A DNA stretch of 64,000 nucleotides from Lepisosteus oculatus (taxonomy: Eukaryota > Chordata > Actinopteri > Semionotiformes > Lepisosteidae), in NCBI RefSeq assembly GCF_040954835.1, contig NC_090703.1, positions 9,667,001-9,731,000 on the forward strand, given 5' to 3'. Under the pieces are notes generated by a model. It was given only the letters and a program-made list of their open reading frames with translations, was not told the DNA's origin and made no database searches. Numbering within the stretch: position 1 is the stretch's first letter; each line of letters begins with the position of its first letter. Made by a program: the position numbers and the translations under genes. Below, piece by piece: positions 1-13,008 of this stretch.

Positions 1-3000
1 ACAAACTGAATTTTAAAGGTAAATAAGAAGGACAGCAATAGATGAACACAACTTTGCATGAAGCGAAGAAGTCTGTGTACTGCAAAGCCACTTTAATAGT
101 TGCTGCATTTGACTTTTTTTGTTCATTTGTAGGTATTGTGTATAGATAAGAGCAAAGTGATACTAGAGGCACATCTTTAATGAATATTCCATTACAGACG
201 ACTGGTTTAATCGCCGACGTGTTCATCCATAAACACACAGGCACTCTCACAGAGACCTTGCCTGAAGCTGGGAAAGACAAGTATTCACATGGGTTGAGGA
301 ACTTCACAAGCCAGTATCAAACTAATGTTCGTTACTGGCCATTTGGAAAAAAAAGTACAGGCAAGTCAGATGTAATCTTAGGTGTGCAAATGTCTCAGTG
401 CCCCATCAGTAATTTTTAGATTGACTGCTGTCACTGATTTTGATATAGCTGAAGCTACACGTTTTACAGGTGTTTTTTAGCTGTCTGGTCTGGCCTTCTG
501 CAGTATTAATGAAACTTGTATTCATTAACAGTACCCTTACTTGATTTAGATCCATTGTAGATCGGCTGTTGTAGCGATCACATTGTTTTTATTCATTCAT
601 TCCGAAGGACAGTATGCTGTAGTCATCTTTACATGATTTGCTTTAACTTGTTGGGAACTGCCCTGACTCAAGACCCTTGGATTTAAAGAAAAAAGATAGT
701 TGCTTTGCCAAATCCCGACAAGCAGAGTTAATTATGTGTTAAGATTCGCTGCATGCACAATGCTAAGCGTTGTCTGCAGTTATTAAAAAAATTATCTGCA
801 AAACACTAAAATTAGACAAGATGCAGATTCATCACGATCTGTAGTTAGGTCTTAACTAAATTATAAAGTACCTTTACCTTTTGTCATTTCTGAGTTTGTT
901 AAGCTGTATTGATTTCAGTAAACTACTGTAGTTGTTTAACAGTCATTTTCTACTTCACAGAAGATTTCACTAGGCTAAAGCTTTTTCCTGTACCACTGTT
1001 AGTGTTGAGCCCAGCCACTTGTTTTGGAACTGGAATGTCAAAACCCTACTCATTGCATTTGGTGTTGTGCCAGTTGTCTAATAGCCAAATGTTATTCACC
1101 AAACAATATGGGCGAGCAGCTCTACACTGACATTTTTTGTTAGGGCATACATTTTTAAACCTAGAGACGGAGAAGGAAAAGAAAATACTGACTTTTATGA
1201 ATGTTTTTTTCTCAAATACCCAGTCTAGGCAAAGCAGGATTATCTTCTTTTATGCACAGAAATTTGCATGATTTGGGTTTTCCGTATCCCATGCATATAG
1301 TAAAGAATGGCTGTGGCCTGTTGTGCATTCAGGACTAAGTTTGTGCGTATCTGTTTCACCAACTGCAAGTGATTAGTGAGCAAACTGTGATTTTCCTGGC
1401 TGTCGCAAGGTGTGAGTAATTTGGTTCTAAGTCACTGCTAACAATGAATTTGCTTTCTGATCTACACGTCCATTATTAACTCAGGAAAATAAAGGAGTTG
1501 CACTGTAAGGTAGATTTTCCTCAGGAGGACCAGCACATGCAGGCACAGAGAGGGAGAAGAAATATGTTGGTGTACCACAGAATTGTAAAAAAAAAAAAGA
1601 AGAGAAACCGCAGGATTGAAAAAATTGGAAGAAGAAGGGGAAAAGTGCCATATTTATAGTACAAATTACAGTGTTGGAACAGAGTGCAACACAGCGTAGC
1701 ATCCCGGGATTGGAATGGCGTGAGTGGTCAATGCCGGCGCCAGGCTCCTCCTGTGTCCTTTCTGAAGACCTCGACCCAGCGCTCCCTCACTCTTCTCACA
1801 GAAGCCTCTCTGTGGGCCTGCTGTCTGCCCACCGCTCAGCTCTGTCAAGATATGGGCACAGGCACAAACAATGGCTCTTATCGTCACCCTCTGGGCAGGA
1901 GGCAGGCTGTCTCATGTCAAAAGGAGGACATTCTGGGTAAAAACAAAATCCCGCGTGCAGTTACATTCCCGTTTGGTTTTGCCCACAGTACCTGTCGGGG
2001 TGGTAAAGGTTATTTGGTGGGCTGTGGAAAAGTCCAGTTTAGCTCCTCTAGTGGGCAGGGTTTTCCGTTGTTCTTAATGGCCATTTCAAACTCGGATCAC
2101 CTGGGTGTAATCGTATCGCCCAGGAAGCTGATCATTTATGAATGACATGGCAAGAAACTGAATGGCAGATAAAGATAAACACGAGGTTTGAAACTTGCCA
2201 CCCACTGCAGAAGAAAAAATGCCGCCGATAATGCTTTTCATTCTGAAAGTTGTCTTTCACTATTTTTTTTTTCTTTTGGAAATCCTGTGGTTACCATAGA
2301 GATGTGTGGGAGTGTGATGATTACACACATTTTTTGCTATTCATGCCAGCCGGCTAAAATGTTACCATTTCACATGTGCATGGCTTTACAGCATGTAGGA
2401 TAATGGGAGAAGAGCCACACTTATCACATCAGGTCAGTTTTTAAGGACATCAGTATGGTTTTAAGTGGTATACATGTCTATTATTACTCCTTTCTTAATG
2501 CTTTATATTAGAAAACATGTTTGGGTCAAGTTTGATTGAAGTTATGGTCATGCTCACAAGCACAAATATTATTACCAGTTGGCAACAGCTAAACAGTACA
2601 AAGCAAACATCTTTTGTGTAGCGTGTTGTTTCATTTCAACTTTAATTTATAACGCTTAAAAGCATTATTCTGTGTCTACTTCCTTCTGCTATAATTTGTA
2701 CTTTGTCTTTCAATATTTCTCTGAAGCCGATATTTAAATGTCAGCCTTGACTTCATGCAGTAGTAGCTCTTTTTTGTTTTAACAATTGTAAAGGCATTTT
2801 ATTCCTTCACCACAAGGTCATGCTGTAAATTAGATAATGTCTAGGTTGCTTTTTTATCTTTTTTTTAAATAAAGAAGAAAAACAGTTTTCATCACTTATA
2901 AAATAAAAACACATAATAAAGTGTTGTTTTAGGATGTTAATTTGCAGTTGCTATGTATAAAGCAACTTGAGCCCTAAATTAAGTAGTCATCTATTCTTAA

Positions 3001-3400
3001 TTAGCTAAATTCCTGACATCATTGCTGTTTTAGGAAATTGGTTGAATTTGAGTAATTTGAAGTTAGCATGTTGAAGCCAAGAAACTTGTAGCACCAAAGA
3101 TTCTAAAGAGGAGTTTTGAAAAGCATGTAACCCTGTAAGTTTTAATTAAATACACCCATAAACTTTATTTTAAGACCAATGCTTCAGCAAGCCAAGTGTT
3201 TTGAAGTCCCAATATATCCTTCTTTTTTTTTTCTTCTTTTAGGGGGCTTTTTGGCTCCAGCTTGCCCACTTAAGACGGAAAAATGAAATTATTGCCGGTT
3301 TCAGCATCTGAAAAAAAAATTAAATGTTGCTGTAGGCAGGTATTTGATATCCAGCTCTTTCGTAAGAGCAATGTTTAGAGTAATTGGGATGGAACTCAAC
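1..3400. other. Gene-free 5' flank of entpd5
   Basis: No exon could be supported on either strand. The open frames here are short, have no recognisable family and do not join to splice sites. From about 1,690 to 2,190 the base composition rises and CpG becomes more frequent than in the AT-rich surroundings, so this block may be regulatory or an old noncoding exon. In human the head-to-head neighbour of ENTPD5 is BBOF1, but no BBOF1-like coding sequence is visible, so that gene would lie left of the window if linkage is kept. Confidence 0.5.
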
Positions 3401-3403
3401 TTG

Positions 3404-3664
3404 ATTGGTTGATAGCCTTAGTAGGTGTGGCAACTTGCCAGCTCCTTATGTCTTTATATACAGTAAATGGATGACCAGACAACTGTGTGAGTGAGCTTCA
3501 TACCCACTCTCTCCTTCTCCCTGTCTCTCAGTTTCTCCATCTAGGCTGGTGAAGGCAGACTGGAGTTGTGATCACACACCGCTTTCAAGATCCAGAAAAA
3601 TCCCTTTTTGTTATTTTCTCCCCCCCAAGCAAAGTTCCCAAACTTTCAACCGGTCACAGCAAAG
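3404..3664 (+). promoter_or_regulatory. entpd5: Probable entpd5 core promoter and 5' UTR
   Basis: A TATA-like TTTATATA lies at 3453-3460 and an inverted CCAAT box (ATTGG) at 3404-3408. Transcription would be expected to start near 3,485, giving a 5' UTR of about 180 nt before the ATG at 3665. The pyrimidine-rich stretch at 3,508-3,540 belongs to this leader. Placement rests on motif spacing only. Human ENTPD5 uses further upstream noncoding exons, so other starts may exist. Confidence 0.5.
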
Positions 3665-6600
3665 ATGATTCTGCACAGACTCCTTCTCCTGGTGACGTGC
3701 TTCTGCGCTCTGGCTAGGAATTCCCTAGTGAAGGGAGAGTTCTACAACCTCGATTTCTCATCCAGCATGGAAAACATCCTGCCCACCATCACCCGCCCTG
3801 CCAACGCCAGCCGCACGTTCTATGGAATCATGTTTGACGCAGGGAGCACCGGCACCCGGATCCACGTCTACACCTTCATTCAGAAAGACCCAGGTACGGT
3901 TTCAGCTGCGGCTCGTGTGCTCCCTGTGCTGCATCTCGGCATGCCTGCCTTGTTTTTTGTTCGATCATTTCACGTAATGCGCTAAAACAAATATACAACG
4001 CGACGTGTCTGGGTGTATTGATGTTGATCATTTCTGTGCGTTTTTCAGACTTGTAACTCACAGTGCTGTTCCAGCCTATTATTTCAGCAGGAAGCTTGTA
4101 TTCAGCGTTAAGCCATTTTTATAAGTCACGGAAAAGACATAAATGTGCCAGAGCATACAAAATTATATGATTGATAAGGATGATGAGACTTTTATTACTA
4201 CATGTAATCGTGCCCATATTTAGTGCACAACATTAACATGAAACGACAGCTGAATGTAAAGAACTGCAAGATTTTCCTGCACTGGAACTTTGAAAGTGTG
4301 CGCACTATCCATTTAGTTTTTATAAAGCTAGTATTTTCATTCCTGTAAACCACTGACACAATTCAATGTGAATTGAAATTTCCATTTACCCTGATAAACT
4401 GCAGATTTGTTTCAGAGTTACAATTAATGTTTTTTGTGTGGTTTCTGTTTTTAAAGCTGGGCTACCTGTTTTGGACAAAGAAATGTTCCAGTCCGTGAAA
4501 CCTGGGCTCTCTGCATACGCTGATAACCCTGAAATGGTACAACACTCGTTTGTTTTTGCAGTAACAGTGTATTTTAACTTTAAGCTAAATTACTTACAAT
4601 CACTTACTGTTTTTATGGCAAATGTGCCCCTTATGGTGTATTTGTTCTTTGATAAGGTGGGTAAACGTAGTGTTATTTCTTTAAATGTTGCTTTACCACA
4701 AGAAATGTCATAATTACAATTCGGAGCTCACATGTAACAAAAAGGAAACTGGAAAAAGGAAAGGATTCTATACAGTCCACAAGCTGTGGTCTCAAACCAC
4801 TTGGTATACTCCACTGAAAAAAACTGTCTCGGTTCTTTGTGGAAAACGTGTTTTTGAAATCAAATGTTAGATGTAATTACAGGGAGCAAAATGTAGATTG
4901 TCATGTTAAAATGATGATTTTTTAATAAAAGAGACTTTGGGTCTTGTCGTTGATACTGAGGGGCTATGAGATGCTGGTTGTTCTTTGTCATTGTGTGTTT
5001 CCTTGGTATTTACCGATGACTAAGAATGAGTGTTTAAATATATAAATAGAATTTTCAACTTTTGATTGTCTCGTGTTTTTCTTCAACGTAGGGCGGAAAT
5101 ACGGTGAGGCAGTTACTGAAGGTTGCAAAGAAGACAGTGCCTCGGCCCCTGTGGAAAAAGACTCCTGTGGTTTTAAAAGCTACAGCCGGGCTCAGACTGC
5201 TCCCACAAGAGAAAGCACAGGCTCTGCTTGAGGAGGTATGACCGATAATAGCTTCTGCATGTTTGTCAATGACGATTGGGAGAAACAAAAGTACTGCTGT
5301 ACTTTTGTCTTAGTGCTGCACCACAGCAGCTAAAACTGCATAGTACTGACAAGTCCTTAGGAAAGGCTGGTCTCTATCATCTCTATTATATCAAAAGAAG
5401 GGAATCTGTTTTTAAAGTCCTCCAGTTACCTTGATCTGTTTATCCATTATCGGAAATCCCATGTGAGTCTAAGCAACCAGAGCCTATCCTAGAGCCACAG
5501 ATTTTATGAAGTCACTTTTACAGGAAAACCAAAGAGCAGATTTTGATTAGCTGTAATGATAAAACTCATGTCAAGTACAGGTATACATTTAGTTATTCTA
5601 CAAAAAAACATGATTTCAGAAGAAATCCTGTATTTCATTACAGGCTAACTGGCTCATTTCATTTCTGAACTATGTGAAATAGTGAATGTTAGTACTTCAT
5701 GTTTAATACATTATTGGATAACCTCTAAATTCTTTGAGTCAATATTGATTACTCGCAGTTTTAACTCTTTCATGGCTTTCATTGCAAAATTTGTCATTGG
5801 TAAATTAACATTATTTGGCATATTTCATGTTGATGTATTTATTGTAAAAGTCAACCTGCGTTTTGCTTTCCAGGTTCAAGAAGTTTTTGACGAATCACCT
5901 TTTCTTGTGTCAAATAACAGTGTTAGCATAATGAATGGAACAAATGAAGGTAAATCGTCATTAAATCCTATAAAACTAACATATCATTGCGATGCTTTAA
6001 CTGCATAGGTATTGCCTGCAAAAAATGTGATATCAAATTACAGACAGTGTAATGGAAATGTGTGTCTTGGGAGGCCTCAGATGCATAATCTTTTCATTTA
6101 AGAGAACATTTATGAAGTGTCATAGTATATGCTAAATTTCATGCTATATGATGCTAAATAGAAATTTACTGAAATGTTGATTTGCATTTATTGCATGTTA
6201 CTGTTGCACTCAAATTAAAAACAGCCTCCTTGGGAAATGTAAGCATATGCATTGGGTCATGTTATCTTCACAGAGCACTCATTAAGGCACAGCCTGTTAT
6301 TACCTCATCTTGCAATTAAGTAAATTTGTCAGTATTTCCACCCGCATTTCCTATTAATTGCTCTTCCACACCTCTCATTTAAAGGCTTTGTATACTTCAG
6401 CAGGTTTAGATGCGTAATGCCATCATTTTAATCGTATAGGTCCCAGACATGCACAAAGAGCAGGCGTGAAGTAATTTACTGGGTTTTCTCAAACCCTGAT
6501 AGTAGAGTTCTAAGCACCAGGCACAGCGATGGAGTGGGTTTCTTAAGTGCCTCCCATATCCAACTAATACTTTACCACTACAACCTTTTCTTTGTCTTTC

Positions 6601-9600
6601 CTGGTTAATTTGATTAAACTTAAGTTGAAACCTGGCCTGTCAAGAGATTGCATATTCATTTCCTTTTTTTTGTGGTCTGTCTCTTTTTTAGGGATTTTAG
6701 CTTGGGTTACGGTCAACTTTTTAACAGGTAAGGTTTTACTGATGTATTTTTTTAGTTAAAACTGCATGAAGCCCTTGAATGTATGAGCACACAAAGTCTT
6801 TAATTGCATCATGCTGTGATACTGGCGCAGCCTGGGAACTGCCCTGCAGCACTGGATCACATCTTTTTGCAAGATCTCTGAGATGTTGAGGTTTTGAGCA
6901 TAACATAAATACACCTGATTATGAACCCTCATTAGAGCCTTAGAAAAAGTGTATGTTTGTTTTTCTGGCACTAAACACACCTCACACACCAACTATTTTC
7001 AGTACTTGAGTTGGAACTGACATGAAAACACCAGTCTGTGGCTTCTGTGGACAGGAACATAGTCCAATTATTTAAATAAAACACTGCCATTTCAATAAGA
7101 GCATGTTCTGTATATTTAGCAAGCAGTTTACTGAACTATGAACTATGTTTGACTGGTGTTTATAATGCTGCAGTAGGGCTTCACCCATATAGGTAAAGAC
7201 TATGGGTTTTTAACATAATTCTAATAAGTTCATGATTGAGATTTCAGAAACTTAATTGTTTTTTCAGGTCACCTTTATGCAAAAAGTCGAAAGACAGTTG
7301 GCATCCTGGATTTAGGTGGAGGCTCAACCCAGATAAGTTTCCTTCCAAAATCCAAGGTAAACACAAATTCAGACATCTTTTCCTATTTGATTTCAAACCT
7401 TACAATATCCAGCTAGTTAAATTGACTATTATCTTTTACTGAAGTAAGAGTTATTAAACTTGATCTGTCTTCATCCACAGAAAACAATTCTGACATCCCC
7501 AGACGATTACATTGCGAAATTTGATATGTTCAACACCACTTATCAACTGTACACTCACAGGTACGTCGTGTCTCAGGAATGAGTTTAGTGAATTGTTGCT
7601 TGACCACTTTCAGCCCCCAAATTAATTTCTGTCTTTGCAATCACAGTGCACCCCTGTGACTCTCCATTATGTTAACCTTGAGTTAGAAAAATAATCTCTT
7701 GTCGATGGTCGTGTGTCTTGGCATTTGTGCTGGAATGACTAAAAATAATCACAATGTGGTCCTAGTTTTGGAATTGGAGAGACCAATTTGGCCACCTTGC
7801 TTATCCAGTTACTCAGAACTTACTGTTCCAGGAACCTCATCAAGATAGTTCTTGTAGGAGCTTGATGAATGGGCTTCCAAAGTATGACTTGACTGTGTGC
7901 TACATGCAAGCACCACTGTTTGTTAGTTTAACTCAGTCCAGAGCGAGAGTTGTACTTTAGAGTTGTACTTTATGTCATTTGTGCTCTCTGATCTTGTTTC
8001 TCTTTTGTAATGGAAGTAATGGTTTGGTTAACTTTGCCAGACTGTACAGTATATAGGTTTTTGAGTACCTTTTTTTCAAACATAATAACCAGGTTTAGTT
8101 CTCATTTTAACTTTTACATGCCCACTTCTGTTTATTGCAGTCAACAGTGCCTAGAAATTGTTCAAAGTAACCAGATTTGGTTATGAGATTTTACCAGTTT
8201 TAATTCTTCGAATTTGTAGTACCCAGATTAAATTGAATGTGATGTCATATGATAAACTTCAATCTAAAACGCCTGTCATTATTGGAAACTGCTTGCCATT
8301 GTCAACACCACCTACATTATTTGCTCTAACCTGAACATATGTTGGCTCCGTTATGCATTTATATGTAATGGCTTGTCTTTGTCAATGTTCTCCCACACAG
8401 CTACCTCGGATGTGGACTGATAGCAGCTCGACTTGCCACTTTAGGAGCTCTGGGAGCAGAAGGTATTTGAAATTTGAATTATACCATTTATCTGTAGCCC
8501 TTACTGTTGCACCTCTAGATGAGGGACCCCCTGAATTGGATCTTTAACTCAAGGTGTATAGAGCTTATAGACTGAATTTGGATGTTATTTTGCATATGTG
8601 GTTTTGTCCATCGATATGCCTGTGCGACCAATTTTTTTGTTTTCTGTGTTGCTACAGTATGTGTTCAGCATTCATAGCCACAAAACTGTCTTCACAGAAA
8701 GATGATTGTGCAGACCTGTTGTAAATGTGAAAAACCAGGTAACCACAAAAGCGTGGGTTTTTCTTCCAGGATTAGAATACAGAGTCTTTAAAAGCACTTG
8801 TCTGCCTAAGAAGTTTAAAGAGGACTGGACTTTTGGTGGGATTACTTACAAAGTCAGTGGAAACCCAGATGGTAAGTCAAACCTTGATTTTCACAGCAAG
8901 TTCTATTATTAATTATATATTTTTTAGAATAAAAAGATTGGTAATACCTTTTTAAGCCTTATTTTACTTTAGACCCTGACACAAATCACTAAATCTGACC
9001 TCATTACAATACAAAACAGCATATTAAAAACTATAATTCTTTTGATATGGTTTAAATGTATTTTAGCTCTAAAGATCAATGTAAAATAAATATTTCCTTT
9101 GTATAATGTGGAATTCCTTTGCCTTGGATTTCCTTGGAAATTTGAGTATGAACCAGTTGTTGCCACACAGCTCCACAACTAGAAGCAAAAAAAAAAGCTC
9201 CGTTTAGAATAAACCATTCTTAACATGAACTTTTTAGCAGTAATAATATTGCCAACCATATATTTAAGTGCAGTGAAATTGTCAATTAGCATCTATAATA
9301 ATACAGTAGTTTTATACCACAATCAAGTATCCAAAAGGTTCTGGAATATTTACTGTGTCATTATTTTTTAGGCAATAACTGGTTTTAGTTTCACCACTCC
9401 CAGTCATGTGGTAAAAATAGATAACCCAAGGGGCTGCGCACAACTTTGTTGTTGTTAACGTATGGCTTCCAGTGAAGTTAAGCATTGTGCCCTCAACCAG
9501 TTTTTGGGCAGAAAGGATTTTGGGGGTTTACCAGTCTGCTGTATGAGCCTGTCGAAGTCCTGACCTGACTTCTGGGGAGACTTGGGCTCAGAGTGTTCAT

Positions 9601-12600
9601 TCCACTGCCTGTGGGGTTTTGTGTTGGAATGATGTAATGTCAGTGCATCTAGCGCTGTGAATATAGTGAGATATTTTTATGACGTTTTTTTTAACATACA
9701 TGTATGAAATGCAGAAAAACAAATATAAATGGAGTTCCTGAAGAAAACTCCATGATCTATTTGTAAAACATGAAGTATGCAGGGACTTGAGTCCAACTCG
9801 CAATCTTAAAATTGTATGAGCTGATTTTGTTGGCTCAGTATGTATAAAAAAAGACTTTCTCAGTTCTGACTAGTCTTTCCATTTTATGTTTTCTTCATCA
9901 GAAAGATTTGCTTGCCATATGTATTTTTTCATTATAATTAGTCTATTAGTAGACACGCGTTACCAAAATAACTTGCAAGAGACAAGGGAGGGGACCACTT
10001 GTCAGCAGCTGCTGCTGTAGAGTCACTTACAAGGGGACCTTGGTTGCCTTGCCTCTTCCAAAGGTCGTGTCAAGCTATATCGATCGCTGTCTGTACCACA
10101 AGTTATTCTGGACTGGTAATACCAATCAGGTTTTCCACCTCTGAGGTGGCTGTGCTTCAGGGCAAGACCTCAGCAGGGGCACCGTGGGGAAGACTGTGGG
10201 ATCCTTGCTTGCTGTGAGAGGCAAAAAATAAAAGCCCATGTCTTTCAGGAGTACGTCTTCTATTCACTGGTCTTTTTTCTGTCTGACTTCAGGTTACACT
10301 GGATATAAGCACTGCTATCAGGAAGTTGTGAAAGTAGTGAAGGGGATTGTTCACCAGCCCTTTGAAGTTAAGGGCAGCAGCACTTTCTATGCCTTCTCTT
10401 ACTACTTCGACCGAGCTGTTGACTCAGGCCTGATCGGTGAGTGACACAGAAGAGCTCAGGACTAAGGCACTAAGACGTACCCTTTCCAAAACCTGTAATC
10501 ACCAGGCAGCGCTCTTCAGAAGAAAAAAAACGTAGACTGACAGAGAGGCGATTTAAAATTGCTGATGTGGTTGTCTGGTAGAAAAACAGAAAGTAGTATT
10601 CCCAAAAGCCTATAGCGATTTAAATGTCATGTCTTTGCAAAACATAACTTTGTGTTGTTAAGGCTAAATAAAGTCCGCTGCCGTAAGTTTGTACTTCTGA
10701 ATTAGGCATGAACAAATATTTTACATTCTGGAATTCAATTCTAAATATTTGAAGAAGGTAGCTTTTAGGTAACTAGGGCATGTTTGTTTTTCCTCTTTTG
10801 TGAATCTTCCATTTATAAAATGAATACCTAGAGCAGTGCCATCTCACACTGTGAAGTTTGTGCTTTTATTGCTCTTTTTACTGTCAGTGCAAAAATATGC
10901 CTATGTTTGTAGATCCTGTAGCGATTTACTTTGTTATTAAACCAAACAGTTCATGTATTTGGTCAAATATTTTGTTTGGTTAGGGAAAAAATGCAGGATG
11001 AGTTGAAGAAATTGTGAAGCAAAAATGTTTTTGAAAAAATGCAGACCCGAAGACAAAAAGGTGTTGCCCAATGGAAGTCGACCATGAACAGTTAGAAAAG
11101 CAGGAGGCAGACACTCAGCCCTACAATAAACTTTAAAATGTAATCAATTGTAATGGAGTTTAGAGAGTGCCTCCTGCTTTTTAACTGCTTCTCACAGAAA
11201 AATGTTCTCCTGTCTTTTGCTCTTGAATTTCAGATAGTACCCGGGGTGGTGTGGTAGAAGTAAGAGATTTTAAGAAGAAAGCCAAAGAAGGTGAGGGCCT
11301 TTAAGAGTCTGCTATATGAACAAGTTTTGGCACAGTGATAATCCTTGTTGGCCTACCGTTCTTCATGCGTTATGAGTCATGCCTATTTTGAAGACTAGGC
11401 TTCTACCCTGTCTGTTTTTTCCTCCACCTTTCTTTCACAATTGCTTAGCCATCCATCTACAACATACTGATCCTTCATGCACACAAACCCTCCTTCACAA
11501 TCCTTTTCATTTTTCCTCGGTCAGATACATTCCTCCCACAGGCATGTTCTTGCCCTAAACTTTTTGGTATTATTCTGCTAATGGAATTAGTTTAATTGCC
11601 ATTTTTAGTGGTTATTATAACTGGTGAAGGATTTTGGCAGATATCTTAGAATTAGGTTTGTGGGTAAATTGGTCTGCTGAACAACCACAAGATAATATCT
11701 TCGTGGAGCTGGTGTTTATGTTTGGTGGATACAGTTTTGGCTTGTTTGCTTATTTAATATCAAAGCAGTGCTGTTCGTTGGAGTCCCTTGTAGGACATCA
11801 GCTTTATTCATTTGGAATAACACTGGCTAGCAGCTAAGATGGTAGCTTACATTTAGTAAACACCATGCTGTTGAAGATTCCTGGAGCACTACATTACTCA
11901 GACAATGCAAATTACAAGTGCAATCGGCGCTATTCTTCCTGACTGAGTAGCTTGTGCACAACTTAAATGTAGTCTTTCATGATGTTTTGAATGCCATGTT
12001 TATCCCACCAAACAGTAACTATCTATTTTACTTGGTTTGAAATCTTCATTGAATCATTAAATAAATGTGATTGTCTTCCATACTCCAGATGTATGGCTTT
12101 AAAATTAAGCATGTGCTTCTCAAGTGATTTTATATTAAATATGGATTTAATATCCATAAATATGGATTGCAGCTGTTACATCACAAGAAAATGTTGTTTT
12201 CAACGCACTGTTACTTGGCCTTTTCTGTCTAAATTATGCCAACAAAGTACATAGAACATTAAAATTATTGGGTGCAAAAGCTTTTTTGTTTTAGGGTACT
12301 AACTCATTTCTTTTCTCATTTTACATTTCAGTATGCAATAAAATGACAAAGTACCGTCCAATAAGTCCATTCCTCTGCATGGATATGACGTACATCACGG
12401 CCTTACTGAAGGATGGGTTTGGATTTAAAGAAAGCACAGTTCTGCATGTAAGACCCTTAAAAAGTCATTTGTAGGGACTAATAAATAGTTGTATGATGTG
12501 AATGAATATCTCATCTGTGCTGGATCTTTTTAGAGGCTCTTCAGTTCAGGGACAGTGAATTTAGTTGTAGGTCAAACATTTGCATTGTAAAGTTTCCACG

Positions 12601-12934
12601 ATAAAGAAGGTCTTTGCAAATAGCTTTGACCTTCCAATGAGAGGTTATACTTTGAAATATTTTGCAAGTAACAACCTGTGCAATTTTTGTGTTTTAATAC
12701 ACCTGTATATAATGATTGTATGTTACCATCTGTATATCATGGTACCGAAAGAAAGAACTTGAATGTGTGGTTCAGTCAAATGAACAAGCTACACTTATCC
12801 TGCATGTCTGATTCCATTGGTCTAACGCATGATCTGTTCTTTATCTACAGCTCACCAAAAAGGTGAACAATGTGGAAACAAGCTGGGCCTTGGGAGCCAT
12901 CTTCGATTACCTCAAGTCTCTGAAGATCCACTGA
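3665..12934 (+). CDS. entpd5: Ectonucleoside triphosphate diphosphohydrolase 5 (ENTPD5), 13 coding exons
   Basis: Coding exons: 3665-3893, 4457-4536, 5092-5235, 5874-5949, 6692-6727, 7268-7356, 7481-7560, 8401-8462, 8770-8871, 10293-10436, 11234-11290, 12332-12447, 12851-12934. They sum to 1,299 nt (432 aa plus TGA) with all phases matching; human ENTPD5 has 428 aa. The product hydrolyses UDP and GDP in the ER lumen or after secretion, which supports the glycoprotein glucosylation and folding cycle. Residues 1-19 form a hydrophobic signal peptide. The apyrase conserved regions are in order: DAGSTGTR (58-65), KATAGLRLL (132-140), [19 protein letters not shown] (169-187), [12 protein letters not shown] (202-213) and [12 protein letters not shown] (332-343). 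There is no C-terminal membrane helix, as expected for the soluble ENTPD5/6 branch. I chose ATG 3665 rather than the in-frame ATG at 3608 because it starts the signal peptide. The protein looks intact. Confidence 0.97.
11089..11187 (+). repeat. Inverted repeat (stem-loop) in entpd5 intron 10
   Basis: The left arm at 11089-11116 and right arm at 11165-11187 are reverse complements. Their core is a perfect 14-bp stem (AAAAGCAGGAGGCA against TGCCTCCTGCTTTT), continued by CAGTTA/TAACTG after a one-base bulge. The loop is about 48 nt. The right arm ends 46 bp before exon 11, inside the usual branch-point zone. It could be a remnant of a small inverted-repeat transposon or a structured intronic element. 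Confidence 0.7.
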
Positions 12935-13008
12935 GGCACAACGCAAACACTGGCACGGGGTTAACAATATTGTTCTTGCTGGGCTTTTCTTTGCTGACCT
13001 TCTCTTTC

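Noticed and set aside
180-419. 79-codon open frame near the left edge
   Set aside because: No resemblance to the expected neighbour BBOF1 and no convincing splice sites.
1684-2145. 153-codon open frame, plus strand
   Set aside because: No recognisable domain, no splice partners, and overlapping open frames in other phases; best explained by local GC content.
2288-2301. X-box-like GTTACCATAGAGAT
   Set aside because: Two or more mismatches to the RFX site in the second half and no nearby ciliary gene seen.
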